Shown here: positions 24,885 to 33,638 of the stretch, in pieces
How the letters are laid out: every line of letters starts with the position of its first letter
How positions within the stretch are numbered: the first letter of the stretch is position 1
NCBI GenBank assembly: GCA_963848355.1
Contig: CAWKDG010000002.1
Coordinates: forward strand, 372,001-436,000
Length of the DNA: 64,000 nt
Source: CAWKDG01 sp963848355
GTDB taxonomy: Bacteria; Actinomycetota; Acidimicrobiia; Acidimicrobiales; UBA8190
Reading direction: 5' to 3'
The notes under the pieces: generated by a model
What the model was told of the DNA's origin: nothing
What the model saw: only the letters and a program-made list of their open reading frames with translations
Database searches by the model: none
Made by a program: the position numbers and the translations under genes

Positions 24885-26557
24885 TCACGACCGCAGGATC
24901 ATCCCGGGCCGGGCGTCGAGGCCCTCGGTGGCCGGTTCCCCGTCGACCCGGATGGGGACCCCGTTCACGAGCACGTGCGTCATCCCCACGGGAGCGTCGG
25001 CCGTCAGGCGCTCACCGCCGGCCGGGAAGTCGTGGAGCCGGCGCAGGGGGCCCGGCGCCACCGTGTCGGGATCGAAGACGCAGAGGTCGGCGGCCTTGCC
25101 CACCTCCACCGTGCCCCGGTCGACCAGGCCGTAGACGGCCGCCGGCTCCCCCGTCAGTTTGTGGACGGCCCGTTCCAGAGGCATCACGTCGCGGTCGCGC
25201 ACCCACGTCCCCAGCAGGTCGGTGGCGAAGCAGGCGTCGCACAGCTGCGACACGTGGGCCCCCGAGTCGGCCAGTCCGAGCAGGACGTTGTCGCGAGGCA
25301 GGAGCCAGGCGATCCCGTCGGCATCGTCGTTGGCCAGCACCGACCAGAAGCGGGCCTCGAGGGTGTCGTCGAGCGAGACGTCGAGCATCACGTCGAGCGG
25401 CGTGCACCCCCGTTCGGTGGCCAGCTCGACGACGCTGCGGCCGACGAGATCGGGATGGGCGGCCGACTCGGCCACCGACACCGACGGCCAGTTGAACGGC
25501 AACCCCCCTCCCCCGTTCCCGCCCGACAACTCCTCCCACGTCGAGGCCCTCCACGACGGGTCGCGGTAGGCGGCCATCCGGTCCTCGGCGCTCAGGTCCA
25601 TGAGCCGCGAGAAGCTGGGCCGGCTGTTCAAGGTGAACGGCTCGGCCAGGTTCATCTGGAAGACGAGCGGGCGACACGACACCTGGGGCCAGACCTCGAC
25701 GCCGCGCGCCCGGGCCTCGTCGTTGTTGTGCACGACCTTCTCGTGGTACGGGTAGCCCTTCACCGTCAACAGGGCCGTCCATGTGACCGGTCGGCCCACC
25801 TCCGCCTGCAGCTCCGACACCTCCCGGTGCGAGATGACATCGGCGGGCAGGAGGGCCACCACGCCCTTGCCGGCGGTGCGCACGGGGGCGAGAAGGGCCC
25901 GCAACTCGTCGAGGTCCCCCACACGCGACGGCACCGGGCGCCCGCCGTCGCCGTTGTGGGTCGGCGAGGCGCTGGTGGCGAAACCGGCGGCGCCGGCGGC
26001 CATCGCCTCGGCCACGACCGCCTGCATCGAGGTCAGCTCCTCGGGCGTGGCCGCCCGCTCGTAGGCGGCTTCGCCCATGACGAAGAGGCGGACGGCGGTG
26101 TGGCCCACGTAACAGCCGTAGTTGAGCGCCGTCCCCCGTCGCTCCACGGCCTGGAGGTACTCCGGGAACGACTCGAACTCGTCCCACGGCACTCCCACGG
26201 ACAACGTGTCGAAGCTCATGTCCTCCACGTGCTGCAGGGTCCGGGCCAGCAGGGCCACGTCCCGGGACCGGATCGGTGCGATCGAGAACCCGCAGTTCCC
26301 GGCGATCACCGACGTCACGCCGTGGAACGACGACGGGGTGAGCCAGGGGTCCCAGAACACCTGGGCGTCGTAGTGGGTGTGGATGTCGACGAAGCCGGGC
26401 GACACCACCTGGCCCGAGGCGTCGAGCTCCCGGTCGCCGCGCAGGCCCCCCCCACACCCACGATGCGTCCACCGGCCACGGCCACGTCGGCCCGCTGCCG
26501 GGGGGCGCCGGTGCCGTCGATGACGGTCCCGCCCCGGATGACGATCTCACCGTCCAC
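24885..26557 (-). pseudogene. N-acyl-D-amino-acid deacylase-type amidohydrolase, frameshifted in a G8 tract
   Basis: About 557-aa metal-dependent amidohydrolase of the D-aminoacylase/dihydroorotase type. The start is GTG 26557 behind GGGAGAGGG (MDGEIVIRGGTVIDGTGAPR). After GGRIVGVGG the frame breaks in a run of eight C on the plus strand (26446-26453). One more or two fewer bases would continue into LRGDRELDASGQVVSPGFVD and the metal site HTHYDA. Later motifs: HNGDGG, DSGAHVSQLCDA (metal Asp) and GKAADLCVFDPD. It could hydrolyse an N-acyl or cyclic amide; substrate unknown. Homopolymer slippage, in the cell or in sequencing, is the simplest explanation. Confidence 0.8.
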
Positions 26558-26594
26558 GGCCCTCTCCCTTCTCCGTCGCCTTTTTCGGGTCGAC

Positions 26595-27404
26595 CTACGA
26601 GGCCGACAGACCGAGCATCTCGGTCACGCCGTGGTCGCGACCGGCGGTGTACCCGCCGTCGACCACCAGGGCGTGGCCGGTGATGAACGAAGCGTCGCTC
26701 GACAGCAGGAAGGCGGCGGCGGCGGCGATCTCCTCCGGCTGCCCGAAACGACCGAGCTTGTGCTCCTTGATGATCTCGTGGCGCGGCGTCTCCATCCCCA
26801 TGATCCCGAAGATGTTCCGCGTCATGGGCGTGTCGATGAAGCCCGGGCACACGGTGTTCACCCGGATCCCCCGACCGGCATAGTCGATGGCCATGTTCTT
26901 GGTCAGGATCACCACCCCACCCTTCGACGCGCTGTAGGCGCTGCCGCCGGCGGTCCCCTCGATCCCCTCGATGCTGGCGATGGTCACCACCGCGCCGCGC
27001 GCCCCGTCGACCAGGTCCTGCCCGAGCATCTGGGTCAGAGCGTGCTTGGCCACCAGGTACGTCCCGAACAGATTGACGTCCACCACCCGGTGCCACTCGG
27101 CCACGTCGACCATGTGCACGGCGCCGCCTCCGGCCACCCCGGCAGCGTTCACGACACCGTCGATGCGACCGAAGAGGCGCACCCCTTCGGTGATCATGGC
27201 CGTCACCGAGTCCTCGTCGGACACGTCGACGGTCGTGAACGCCCACCCGTCGGGTTCCCCGTCGGCGCCCGGTCGGTCCGCCCCCGGCGTGATGTCGGCC
27301 CCGAGGACACGGGCCCCCTCCTCGAGCAGCCGGGCGGCGGACGCCCGACCGATCCCCGAGGCGGACCCCGTGACAACGATGTTCTTGCCCGTCAACCCCC
27401 GCAT
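26595..27404 (-). CDS. SDR family oxidoreductase (mycofactocin-type candidate)
   Basis: 269-aa classical SDR: VTGSASGIG cofactor loop, an acidic residue after strand 2 (LGADITPG), NAAGVAGG, active-site ASIEGIEG, YSASK, and NTVCPGFIDTPM. GGGAGA precedes ATG 27404. Insertions such as the ADRPGADGEPDG loop are seen in nicotinoprotein/mycofactocin-linked SDRs, but this is only a suggestion. The amidohydrolase gene starts 37 bp downstream on the same strand, and a TetR gene is divergent, so the TetR protein may control this unit. Confidence 0.88.
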   Translation of the reverse strand: MRGLTGKNIVVTGSASGIGRASAARLLEEGARVLGADITPGADRPGADGEPDGWAFTTVDVSDEDSVTAMITEGVRLFGRIDGVVNAAGVAGGGAVHMVDVAEWHRVVDVNLFGTYLVAKHALTQMLGQDLVDGARGAVVTIASIEGIEGTAGGSAYSASKGGVVILTKNMAIDYAGRGIRVNTVCPGFIDTPMTRNIFGIMGMETPRHEIIKEHKLGRFGQPEEIAAAAAFLLSSDASFITGHALVVDGGYTAGRDHGVTEMLGLSAS

Positions 27405-27527
27405 CCCGATCTCCCTCGCCCCGGCGCCGGTCGGCTGCCGCCGTCGTCCCATGCTCTCGCACGGTGATTCTGACCGGACCGGCCCCCTCGTGCCCATCGC
27501 CGTCGCCGCCGGTGCTTGCCTGTCCTT

Positions 27528-27560
27528 GAACAAAATGATAATAGTTGTGCAATTGTATGA
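27528..27560. promoter_or_regulatory. AT-rich divergent promoter/operator candidate
   Basis: A sharply AT-rich stretch in GC-rich surroundings between the SDR and the TetR gene. It contains TTGAAC and GATAATAG (-10-like), the arms ACAA...TTGT and an imperfect palindrome around CAATTG. Likely promoter and TetR-binding site; boundaries are guessed. Confidence 0.4.
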
Positions 27561-28198
27561 GAAGCCCGACAACGATGGAGGCGGCGAGCGACGCGCCGAC
27601 GGGAGCGGAGACGGCCGGAACCGGCGAAGCCCCGACCGAACAGCGCATCCTCGACGCGGCCGAGACATGCATGAGCCGACTCGGCCTCCGACGTGTCTCG
27701 ATGACCGACGTGGCCGTGCAGGCCGGTGTCTCGCGCGGATCGGTGTACTTCCACTTCCGGGACCGGGCCACGCTCGTCGACGCCGTCCTCACCCGGGTGG
27801 CCACCCGATTCGTGACGAGCAGCACCGCCGTCGTCCGCAGTCGCGACACCCTGGTCGCGCAGGTCGGCGAGGCGGCCGTGTTCATCCGCCGTCATCTGGG
27901 CGACGAGCTTCTCACCCTGCGCCTGCCGGCCGAGGGTGACAGTCTGCTGGCCGCCCTGCTGAGCGCACAGATCGACCGCCTGCTCACACAGTGGATCGAG
28001 TTCTGGCTCCCCTTCCTCGACGACGCCGAACGCCGCGGTGAGATCCGGCCCGGCCTCGATCACCGCCGGGCCAGCGAATGGATCGTCCGCATCATGCTGT
28101 CCTTCGCCGTGATGCCGTCGGTCACCTTCGACATGGACGACCCCGACGCCGTCCGCACCTTCGTCCACGACCACCTCATCGTCGGCCTGGCCGCCTGA
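27557..28198 (+). CDS. TetR/AcrR family transcriptional regulator
   Basis: 213-aa one-component regulator. The N-terminal HTH is TEQRILDAAETCMSRLG followed by VSMTDVAVQAGVSRGSVYFHF, ending with the typical FRDRATLVDAVL. The C-terminal helical domain is the ligand sensor. It starts at ATG 27557 or ATG 27575; the first ~25 residues are a disordered Ala/Thr-rich extension either way. An LLM oxidoreductase gene follows after 12 bp, and an SDR gene is divergent. Autoregulation through the AT-rich intergenic stretch is likely. Confidence 0.88.
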   Translation: MRSPTTMEAASDAPTGAETAGTGEAPTEQRILDAAETCMSRLGLRRVSMTDVAVQAGVSRGSVYFHFRDRATLVDAVLTRVATRFVTSSTAVVRSRDTLVAQVGEAAVFIRRHLGDELLTLRLPAEGDSLLAALLSAQIDRLLTQWIEFWLPFLDDAERRGEIRPGLDHRRASEWIVRIMLSFAVMPSVTFDMDDPDAVRTFVHDHLIVGLAA

Positions 28199-28210
28199 AA
28201 GGACTCCCCC

Positions 28211-29314
28211 ATGCGATTCGCCCTCTTCTACGAGATCCCCGTGGCCGAGCCCTGGGACGCCGACTCCGAGCACCGGGCCTACAAGAACACCCTGGCGCAA
28301 GCCCTGGCGGGCGAGCGCTTCGGGTGGGACGCCTTCTGGACGGTCGAACACCACTTCCTGTCCGAGTACTCCCACTGCTCCAACCCCGAGATCCTCTACG
28401 GCGCCATCGCCGCCCAGACGACCCGCATGCGTCTCGGCTACGGGGTCCGCCTCATGCCTCAGCCCTACAACCACCCGGTGCGGACGGCGGAGTCGGTCGC
28501 CGTCCTCGACCTCCTGTCCGACGGGCGCGTCGACTTCGGCACCGGCCGGTCGGCCACCCGCATGGAGCTCGAGGGCTTCGGCATCGACCCGGCCGAGTCG
28601 CGGGCCATGTGGCAGGAAGCCATCGGCCACGTCGTCGGGTGCTGGACGAACGACGAGTACGAATTCTCGGGCCGGTTCTGGAACATGCCCAAGCGGAGGG
28701 TCATCCCCAAGCCCCTCCAGAAGCCGCACCCCCCCATCTGGGGGGCCACGACCAGCGACGACGGCCACCGCCAGGTCGGCGAGCTCGGTCTCGGGCTGTG
28801 CTCGTTCGCCGTCGGCATCTCCCCGGCCGAGATCAAAGCCAAGGTGGACATCTACCGGGCCGCCGTGGAGGGCTGCCGCCAACCGCTCGGCGCCTACGTC
28901 AACAACCACGCCGCCACCTTCACGATGGCCCTGTGCGCGCCCGACCGTCAGGAGGCCATCGACGCCGCCCGCCAGTCGTTCGAGTGGTACCCGGCCAAGG
29001 GCGCCCGCCAGATCGCCACCCTGACCGACTGGATGGCCGAGCGCCAGCAGGACCTCGGCACCTATTCCTACGCCGCCGACCTCAAGAAGACCGAGGATGC
29101 CGGACTGCTCGACATGATCAGCCTGGAGTACCTGATGGAGGCCAACGCCTGCGTGCTCGGGACCCCCGATGAGTGCGTGGCCATGTGCCGGCTCTACGAA
29201 GAAGCGGGCATCGACCTGCTCCTATGCCTGGTGAACCCGTACAACGTCCCCCATGCCACGGTGATGCAGACCATCGAGCTCATGGGGACGCAGGTCATCC
29301 CCGAGTTCCGCTGA
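28211..29314 (+). CDS. LLM class flavin-dependent oxidoreductase (bacterial luciferase-like)
   Basis: 367-aa TIM-barrel monooxygenase of the luciferase alpha-subunit type: MRFALFYEIPVAEPW, GWDAFWTVEHHFLSEYSH, RLGYGVRLMPQPYNHPVR, LSDGRVDFGTGRSATRMEL, HPPIWGATTSDDG. It probably uses reduced FMN and oxygen (by family) on an unknown substrate. AAGGA is 6 nt before ATG. It is co-transcribed with the TetR gene and is its most likely regulatory target along with the SDR. Confidence 0.88.
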   Translation: MRFALFYEIPVAEPWDADSEHRAYKNTLAQALAGERFGWDAFWTVEHHFLSEYSHCSNPEILYGAIAAQTTRMRLGYGVRLMPQPYNHPVRTAESVAVLDLLSDGRVDFGTGRSATRMELEGFGIDPAESRAMWQEAIGHVVGCWTNDEYEFSGRFWNMPKRRVIPKPLQKPHPPIWGATTSDDGHRQVGELGLGLCSFAVGISPAEIKAKVDIYRAAVEGCRQPLGAYVNNHAATFTMALCAPDRQEAIDAARQSFEWYPAKGARQIATLTDWMAERQQDLGTYSYAADLKKTEDAGLLDMISLEYLMEANACVLGTPDECVAMCRLYEEAGIDLLLCLVNPYNVPHATVMQTIELMGTQVIPEFR

Positions 29315-29350
29315 ACCGGGATCCGGGCGAGCCCGGGGCCGTTCGTCTTA

Positions 29351-29373
29351 AATACGAGGTAAACACGAGTATT
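29351..29373. promoter_or_regulatory. Operator candidate upstream of esterase gene
   Basis: AATAC and GTATT arms frame 13 bp, and ACGAG occurs twice with a 12-bp step, in a local AT-rich stretch 41 bp before the esterase start. It resembles a TetR-type operator; no more can be said. Confidence 0.35.
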
Positions 29374-29413
29374 GCGGGGGGCCAGTGAGAGAGCCAGTGA
29401 GAGAGAAGGCGCA

Positions 29414-30376
29414 GTGATCCTGACCATCGACCCGGACCTGGCCGCGGTGCTGGCGGCCATGCCCATCGACCCCGCCGGCCACCTGGGCGACGAGAACATG
29501 ATCCAGCTCTTGCGCTCGACACCGGAGATCCTGGCCATGCTGGGCGCCGAGTTGGCCACCGACGACCGGGTGGCGGTGGAGAACACCGAGATCCCGGGGC
29601 CCGACGGAGCGGCCGTGCCCGTGCGGATCTACACGCCCAAGACCTCAGGACCGGCCTTGCCCGCCCTCGTCTACTTCCACGGAGGGGCGTTCGTCATCGG
29701 CGACCTCTACACCGAGGAGGCCCGGTGCCTGCGGCTGGCCGCCGACGGCGCCTGCGTGGTCGTCTCGGTCGACTACCGCCTGGCTCCGGAGAATCCCTTC
29801 CCGGCCGGGGTGGAGGACTGCTACGCCGCCCTCGTCTGGACGGCGACCCAGGCCGGCGACCTCGGGATCGACGTCGACCGGATCGCCGTCGGGGGCTCGA
29901 GCGCCGGTGGTGCCCTGGCCGCCGCCGTGGCCCAGATGGCACGCGACCGCGGGGCGGTGCCACTCGCCTTGCAGCTCCTCATCTACCCGGTGATCGACGA
30001 TCGTATGGAGACGGCGTCGATGAAGGCGTTCACCGCCACCCCGGTATGGACCTCGGGGAGCAACGCCCAGATGTGGGACCACTATCTCGGGGTCCGCCGG
30101 GACTACGTCTCCAACTATGCCGCGCCGGGCCGGGCCACGGATCTCTCCGACCTGCCGCCGGCCTACATCATGACGGCCGAGTTCGATCCTCTACGCGATG
30201 AAGGCATCGTCTACGCGCAGCGTCTCATGCAGGCGCGTGTCCCGGTCGAGTTGCACTGCTTCGCCGGTGCCTGTCACGGATTCGACCTTCTCGCTCCCGC
30301 CGTCGCCCTCTCGCGTCGCGCCGTCGACGAGCAGGTCGGGGCCGTCGTGAGATGCCTCGGAGCGCCTCCCGACTGA
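29414..30376 (+). CDS. Alpha/beta hydrolase, hormone-sensitive-lipase (HSL) family esterase
   Basis: 320-aa carboxylesterase: oxyanion motif YFHGGAFVIGDL, YRLAPENPFPA, nucleophile GGSSAGG, the acid in AEFDPLRDEG and the catalytic His in GACHGFD. Cytoplasmic, no signal peptide. The GTG start 29414 lies behind GAAGG; an upstream in-frame start would add 14 odd residues. It hydrolyses short to medium acyl esters or lactones by family. It is the last gene before the mosaic region. Confidence 0.9.
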   Translation: MILTIDPDLAAVLAAMPIDPAGHLGDENMIQLLRSTPEILAMLGAELATDDRVAVENTEIPGPDGAAVPVRIYTPKTSGPALPALVYFHGGAFVIGDLYTEEARCLRLAADGACVVVSVDYRLAPENPFPAGVEDCYAALVWTATQAGDLGIDVDRIAVGGSSAGGALAAAVAQMARDRGAVPLALQLLIYPVIDDRMETASMKAFTATPVWTSGSNAQMWDHYLGVRRDYVSNYAAPGRATDLSDLPPAYIMTAEFDPLRDEGIVYAQRLMQARVPVELHCFAGACHGFDLLAPAVALSRRAVDEQVGAVVRCLGAPPD

Positions 30377-30466
30377 CAAAGATCGATCCACGACACCAGC
30401 AAGGAATCTGGTTCAAGGCCTAACGTCGTCTCACCATTCGATTGGTGATGACAGACATGGAGACAC

Positions 30467-30982
30467 ATGGGCGAACGTGAGCCAGTGACCGAGTTAAGTC
30501 CATTCAGCAGTCCAAATGCGGTCTCGACAGCCTGGAAGCGGGGGCGTCGGGAACTTCACGACGCCGAGCTCTACTGGTTGTCCACAGTCCGTCCCGATGG
30601 ACGACCGCACGTCACTCCTCTGCTCGGAGTCTGGTTCGAGGGTGCGCTGTATTTCAGCACCGGTCCCGACGAGCGCAAGGCGAAGAATCTTGCTCAGAAT
30701 CCGGGCTGCGTGCTGACTACAGGCCGCAATGATCTCGACGGTCTCGACCTTGTCGTCGAGGGCCACGCGGTGACTGTGGCTGACGAGACAGAGCGCCGAA
30801 CTGTCGCTGACACCTTTGCATCGAAATATGGCGCGCATTTCGCCGCTCCTGACGGCACCTGGGCTGGGCTCGGCGACGCGATTCGGGGAGGCGACGTTCT
30901 GTTGTATCGAGTCATTCCCTCGGTCGTGTTCGGTTTCGGCAAAGGCCGTCTTTACAGCCAGACCCGGTGGAGTTTCTCGTAG
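30467..30982 (+). CDS. Pyridoxamine 5'-phosphate oxidase-fold (FMN/F420-binding) protein
   Basis: 171-aa split-beta-barrel protein: AELYWLSTVRPDGRPHVTPL is the classic N-terminal strand set and RKAKNLAQNPGCVLTTG the second. It binds FMN or F420 and reduces or oxidises a small molecule; substrate unknown. GGAG lies 4 nt before ATG. Codon use is less GC-biased than in the genes to the left, and the mosaic region with small unrelated genes starts here. Confidence 0.82.
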   Translation: MGEREPVTELSPFSSPNAVSTAWKRGRRELHDAELYWLSTVRPDGRPHVTPLLGVWFEGALYFSTGPDERKAKNLAQNPGCVLTTGRNDLDGLDLVVEGHAVTVADETERRTVADTFASKYGAHFAAPDGTWAGLGDAIRGGDVLLYRVIPSVVFGFGKGRLYSQTRWSFS

Positions 30983-31103
30983 AGGCGGGTGATGTGAGCG
31001 GCTACGACGTTGGCACCGGCATGACCGACAGTGGGCCACCCGGATCTCCTGTCTCGACGACAGGCGTGCATCCGGAAGGGCGCTGAGGTGTCCGCGTGAG
31101 GTA

Positions 31104-31118
31104 GCTCCGCAGCGGAGC
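31104..31118. terminator. Short perfect hairpin between convergent genes
   Basis: GCTCCG-CAG-CGGAGC forms a 6-bp stem with a 3-nt loop between the convergent PNPOx-like and lipoprotein genes. No T-tract. The flanking GGTAGC is also reminiscent of the repeat-family start, so it could be a repeat remnant. Confidence 0.35.
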
Positions 31119-31152
31119 CGACCCGCACGGCGCCAGCGAGACCCACACGTCG

Positions 31153-31647
31153 CTACGGAGTCGATGAGGGGGAAGTGGACTCGCCGCCAATGGGAGCGTG
31201 ACAGTCGGTCTCCTTCCATTGCCCATCCTGGTATCCATAGGAAACCCAGTTATCGTTCCCGACCACTGACGCAGGGAGGGCATATTGCACCTCGGCATCC
31301 CCGGTGGTCGCGGTGACGTCTCGGACCTGAACTCCTGTGATCCTGATGGAAGCGAGCGGGACAGCCAGGGAGTGCGCCATCTCCGCCCGCTCTGCCCTGA
31401 GGTAAGCCTCTGCCTCCGTGGGTGCGGCGGCTGGAGCCGAGAGGCACGACGCCCCTTCCATGCTGTGGATGTTCGCGACGGTCCCGGTCAAGAAAGCCTT
31501 GGACCAAGCTCTTGCCGCATCCCGTAGGCCGGGGGTGCCCTTCTCCGTTGGCAAGCGAAAGGAAGTGTGCGGAATCGCCCCGCTGCTACAGGCGGCGCAG
31601 AGCACTGTGAGACTCCCCACGGCGATCCAACGCCTAACCTTTTTCAC
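31153..31647 (-). CDS. Putative lipoprotein, unknown function
   Basis: 164-aa protein with a short signal peptide MKKVRRWIAVGSLTVLCAAC ending in a clear lipobox (LCAAC). The mature part is about 140 residues. AWSKAFLTGTVANIHSM and the later WVSYGYQDGQWKETDC suggest an NTF2-like or small alpha+beta fold. It is probably anchored on the outer face of the membrane. No recognisable catalytic residues. It is an isolated gene in the mosaic region, between the hairpin at 31104 and a repeat copy at 31671. Confidence 0.7.
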   Translation of the reverse strand: MKKVRRWIAVGSLTVLCAACSSGAIPHTSFRLPTEKGTPGLRDAARAWSKAFLTGTVANIHSMEGASCLSAPAAAPTEAEAYLRAERAEMAHSLAVPLASIRITGVQVRDVTATTGDAEVQYALPASVVGNDNWVSYGYQDGQWKETDCHAPIGGESTSPSSTP

Positions 31648-31670
31648 CGGCCGATTCTCGCACTAATCAG

Positions 31671-31736
31671 GTGCACGGTACTCGGGGTTCCCGTCCACCA
31701 GGATTCAAATCCTGACGTCGCCCGACGGCGTCCCAC
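31671..31736 (+). repeat. Dispersed repeat, partial copy (5' end)
   Basis: GTGCACGGTACTCGGGGTTC followed by CCGTCCACCAGGATT matches the 5' end of the copy at 47921 almost exactly. The remaining ~140 bp of the repeat are missing, and the surface-protein fragment begins where it breaks off. Confidence 0.7.
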
Positions 31737-32273
31737 AACAGCGTCACCGCCATCTTGGACGACGACGGCAACGCCACCGTGGTGGTAGACGGCACCGAGT
31801 ACGCCCCCGGCCCGGGCCTGGTGGAGGCCGACCTGGTCGAGGCGCCCTACTACACGGCCACCACGACGTTGAGCGTCGAGCCTCCGAACGTCACCGGTGC
31901 CGGGGTGAGCGGCTACCCGACCACCAGCGGCATCGTCACCACCGGTGAGGTGGAAACGGGTGACACCCCGGCCAGCGGTGACTCCGACGTCTACCGCGTC
32001 TTCTACGTGGAGACCGACCCCGTCTACGCCGAGCAGCCGGTGGACATCAGCTCCACCCAGCTCCAGGACCGCTGCCTCGGCGGCTACACCTGGACCACCT
32101 TCCTCGGTGGCACCACCACCTCGACCGTGGACGACGACGGCAACGCCGTGTTCGTCTTCCTGGGCAGCTCCTGTGGGGCGGGACCGTCCCAGGTGGTGGC
32201 CGACGTCGACGCCGGGACGCATCCGACCTACATGACGACCTTCACCGTCGTGGCCCCGACACCGACAATCTGA
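31716..32273 (+). pseudogene. 3' fragment of an extracellular protein with duplicated DDDGNA module
   Basis: Open frame of ~185 codons without signal peptide or convincing start; only a TTG at 31755 could serve. It contains two copies of a ~40-residue module, beginning ILDDDGNATVVVDGTEYAPG and TVDDDGNAVFVFLGSSCGAG and each ending with a Tyr-Thr-Thr-T(L/F)-(S/T)-V strand. Thr/Val/Asp-rich composition suggests a secreted beta-sandwich protein. The 5' part ends at the truncated repeat copy, so this looks like a decapitated gene captured or broken at the repeat. Confidence 0.55.
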
Positions 32274-32275
32274 GG

Positions 32276-32541
32276 CCTTACCGGTATTCGGGGATCCCGC
32301 CCACCCAGATTTCGGCTTGGCCTTGCCCGCCTGCGTCCACGGGGCTAAGCCGAGTTGGATTCACACGCTCATATTCGCGGAGACGTCTCATCCCGGACGG
32401 GTCGTGCGGATCGGATCCAGCAAGGCATGACGTTGCGGTGCCGCCGAACGCCCATCCTGGTCCGGGTGATTCCGATCGGCTTGAAGGTGGTTGGGCTGGC
32501 ACCGTGAGGCCGCACAGAACCGGCAACGTGGAGCTGTTTTG
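32276..32541 (+). repeat. Dispersed ~200-bp repeat, full copy with 3' extension
   Basis: It starts CCGGTATTCGGGGATCCCGC and reaches TGGTCCGGGTGATTCCGATC near 32480. A further ~70 bp, CGGCTTGAAGGTGG to GGAGCTGTTTT, is shared with 39755-39832. The end abuts the TAA stop of the next (minus-strand) gene. Confidence 0.8.
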
Positions 32542-32760
32542 TTACACCGGCGACTCGCTAGGGTGTAACCATCGCTTGGGTGGTGGATACGCGAACCTAG
32601 CGATCGTCGCCGAGATCCAGCAGAGGGTCCAGCCAGCGAACACCAGCAGAACGTTGTGGAACGTTCCGTTCTTCGCCTTCAGGGCGGCGAGTGCAAGGAG
32701 GATGCCCCACACTAGGAAACAGCCGATGCTGTAGACCCAATAGTTCCGCTGCTTCAACAT
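32542..32760 (-). CDS. Small two-TM membrane protein
   Basis: 72-aa protein starting MLKQRNYWVYS, with two hydrophobic segments (IGCFLVWGILLALAALKA and VLLVFAGWTLCWISATIA) separated by a KNGTFHN turn and ending in a basic Pro-rich tail. AGGGAG lies 8 nt before ATG 32760. No family recognised. It is single and flanked on both sides by repeat-like DNA. Confidence 0.6.
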   Translation of the reverse strand: MLKQRNYWVYSIGCFLVWGILLALAALKAKNGTFHNVLLVFAGWTLCWISATIARFAYPPPKRWLHPSESPV

Positions 32761-33060
32761 GTGTCTCGACTCCCTCGTCACTCAAAGTGCCAAGCGTATT
32801 CCTACGAGGAGTTCACTCGTGGACGCGATCACCGTCCGATTAGGAGGTGCCCAGGCGTATCTTGGGGACTAGGCGGCTTGAAATAGACCGCGGAACCTGG
32901 AAAGGGTGATCCTGCCTGGCGTGGGTCCGAGAGACCAGGGTGGGCGATCCCCCCGCATACCCGGCAGTCTCAGGCGTCCCATCTGTGTCTCCTAGCTGGG
33001 TTATCGCGTAGCGTACGAGGCTAGAGCGGGATCGAAACTGAGTGAGTTGGAGGTCATCAC
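32761..33060. other. Intergenic, 300 bp
   Basis: No gene seen. The stretch 32925-32985 (GTGGGCGATCCCCCCGCATA) is a degenerate match to the repeat core. The last bases hold the GGAGG that serves the next gene. Confidence 0.5.
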
Positions 33061-33582
33061 ATGACCGCTGCCAAGGGTGAGCAGACCGGCTTCGTGTACA
33101 CAACCTACATTCTGGCGAGCCCCGAGCGCGTGTGGCAGGGCCTCACCGACCCCGACGTGATGAAACGTTACTGGCGGCACCAAAAGGCTGGTCCTAAGGC
33201 ATTTCTTTCGGACTGGAAGAAGGGCTCCACCTACGACATGACGCACGACGAAGTCGGGCTCGTCGTGAGCGGCCCTGACCAGGTCGTCCTGGAGTCTGAT
33301 CCCCACCGCCGACTGGCCTACAGCTGGCACACCATCACGCCTGAGTGGGCCGCCGCGGTTGATATGGACGAGGCGACCGCCGCCACCTGGCGAGCCGAGC
33401 CCCCATCGAAGGTGGCATTCGACATGGAGGATGTCGGGCACGGCACGACCAAGCTGACGGTCACTCACGATGGCTTCACGCCAGGCAGCGCATTGCTCCC
33501 TGCGATCTCCGAGGGGTGGCCCGCCGTCCTGTCGAGTCTGAAGACCCTGCTGGAGACGGGATCGTCGTTGCGTACCGCCTGA
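33061..33582 (+). CDS. SRPBCC / AHSA1-like START-superfamily protein
   Basis: 173-aa helix-grip protein: YILASPERVWQGLTDPDVMKRYW at the N-terminus, the central LAYSWHT and the C-terminal GWPAVLSSLKTLLETG helix are typical of the Aha1/SRPBCC family, which binds hydrophobic ligands. GGAGG lies 8 nt before ATG. In many actinobacteria such genes follow an ArsR regulator, which is missing here. The IS3 element begins 15 bp after the stop. Confidence 0.85.
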   Translation: MTAAKGEQTGFVYTTYILASPERVWQGLTDPDVMKRYWRHQKAGPKAFLSDWKKGSTYDMTHDEVGLVVSGPDQVVLESDPHRRLAYSWHTITPEWAAAVDMDEATAATWRAEPPSKVAFDMEDVGHGTTKLTVTHDGFTPGSALLPAISEGWPAVLSSLKTLLETGSSLRTA

Positions 33583-33638
33583 AAGAGGCCGTCGCCTGGG
33601 TCTGCCCCCGAATCGGGTGACTCGTTGCTTGTCCAGAC

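Noticed and set aside
25012..27885. 957-codon minus-strand frame across the amidohydrolase, SDR and TetR genes
   Set aside because: Out-of-frame shadow rich in Arg/Gly/Ala; the real genes in other frames have clear motifs and ribosome-binding sites.
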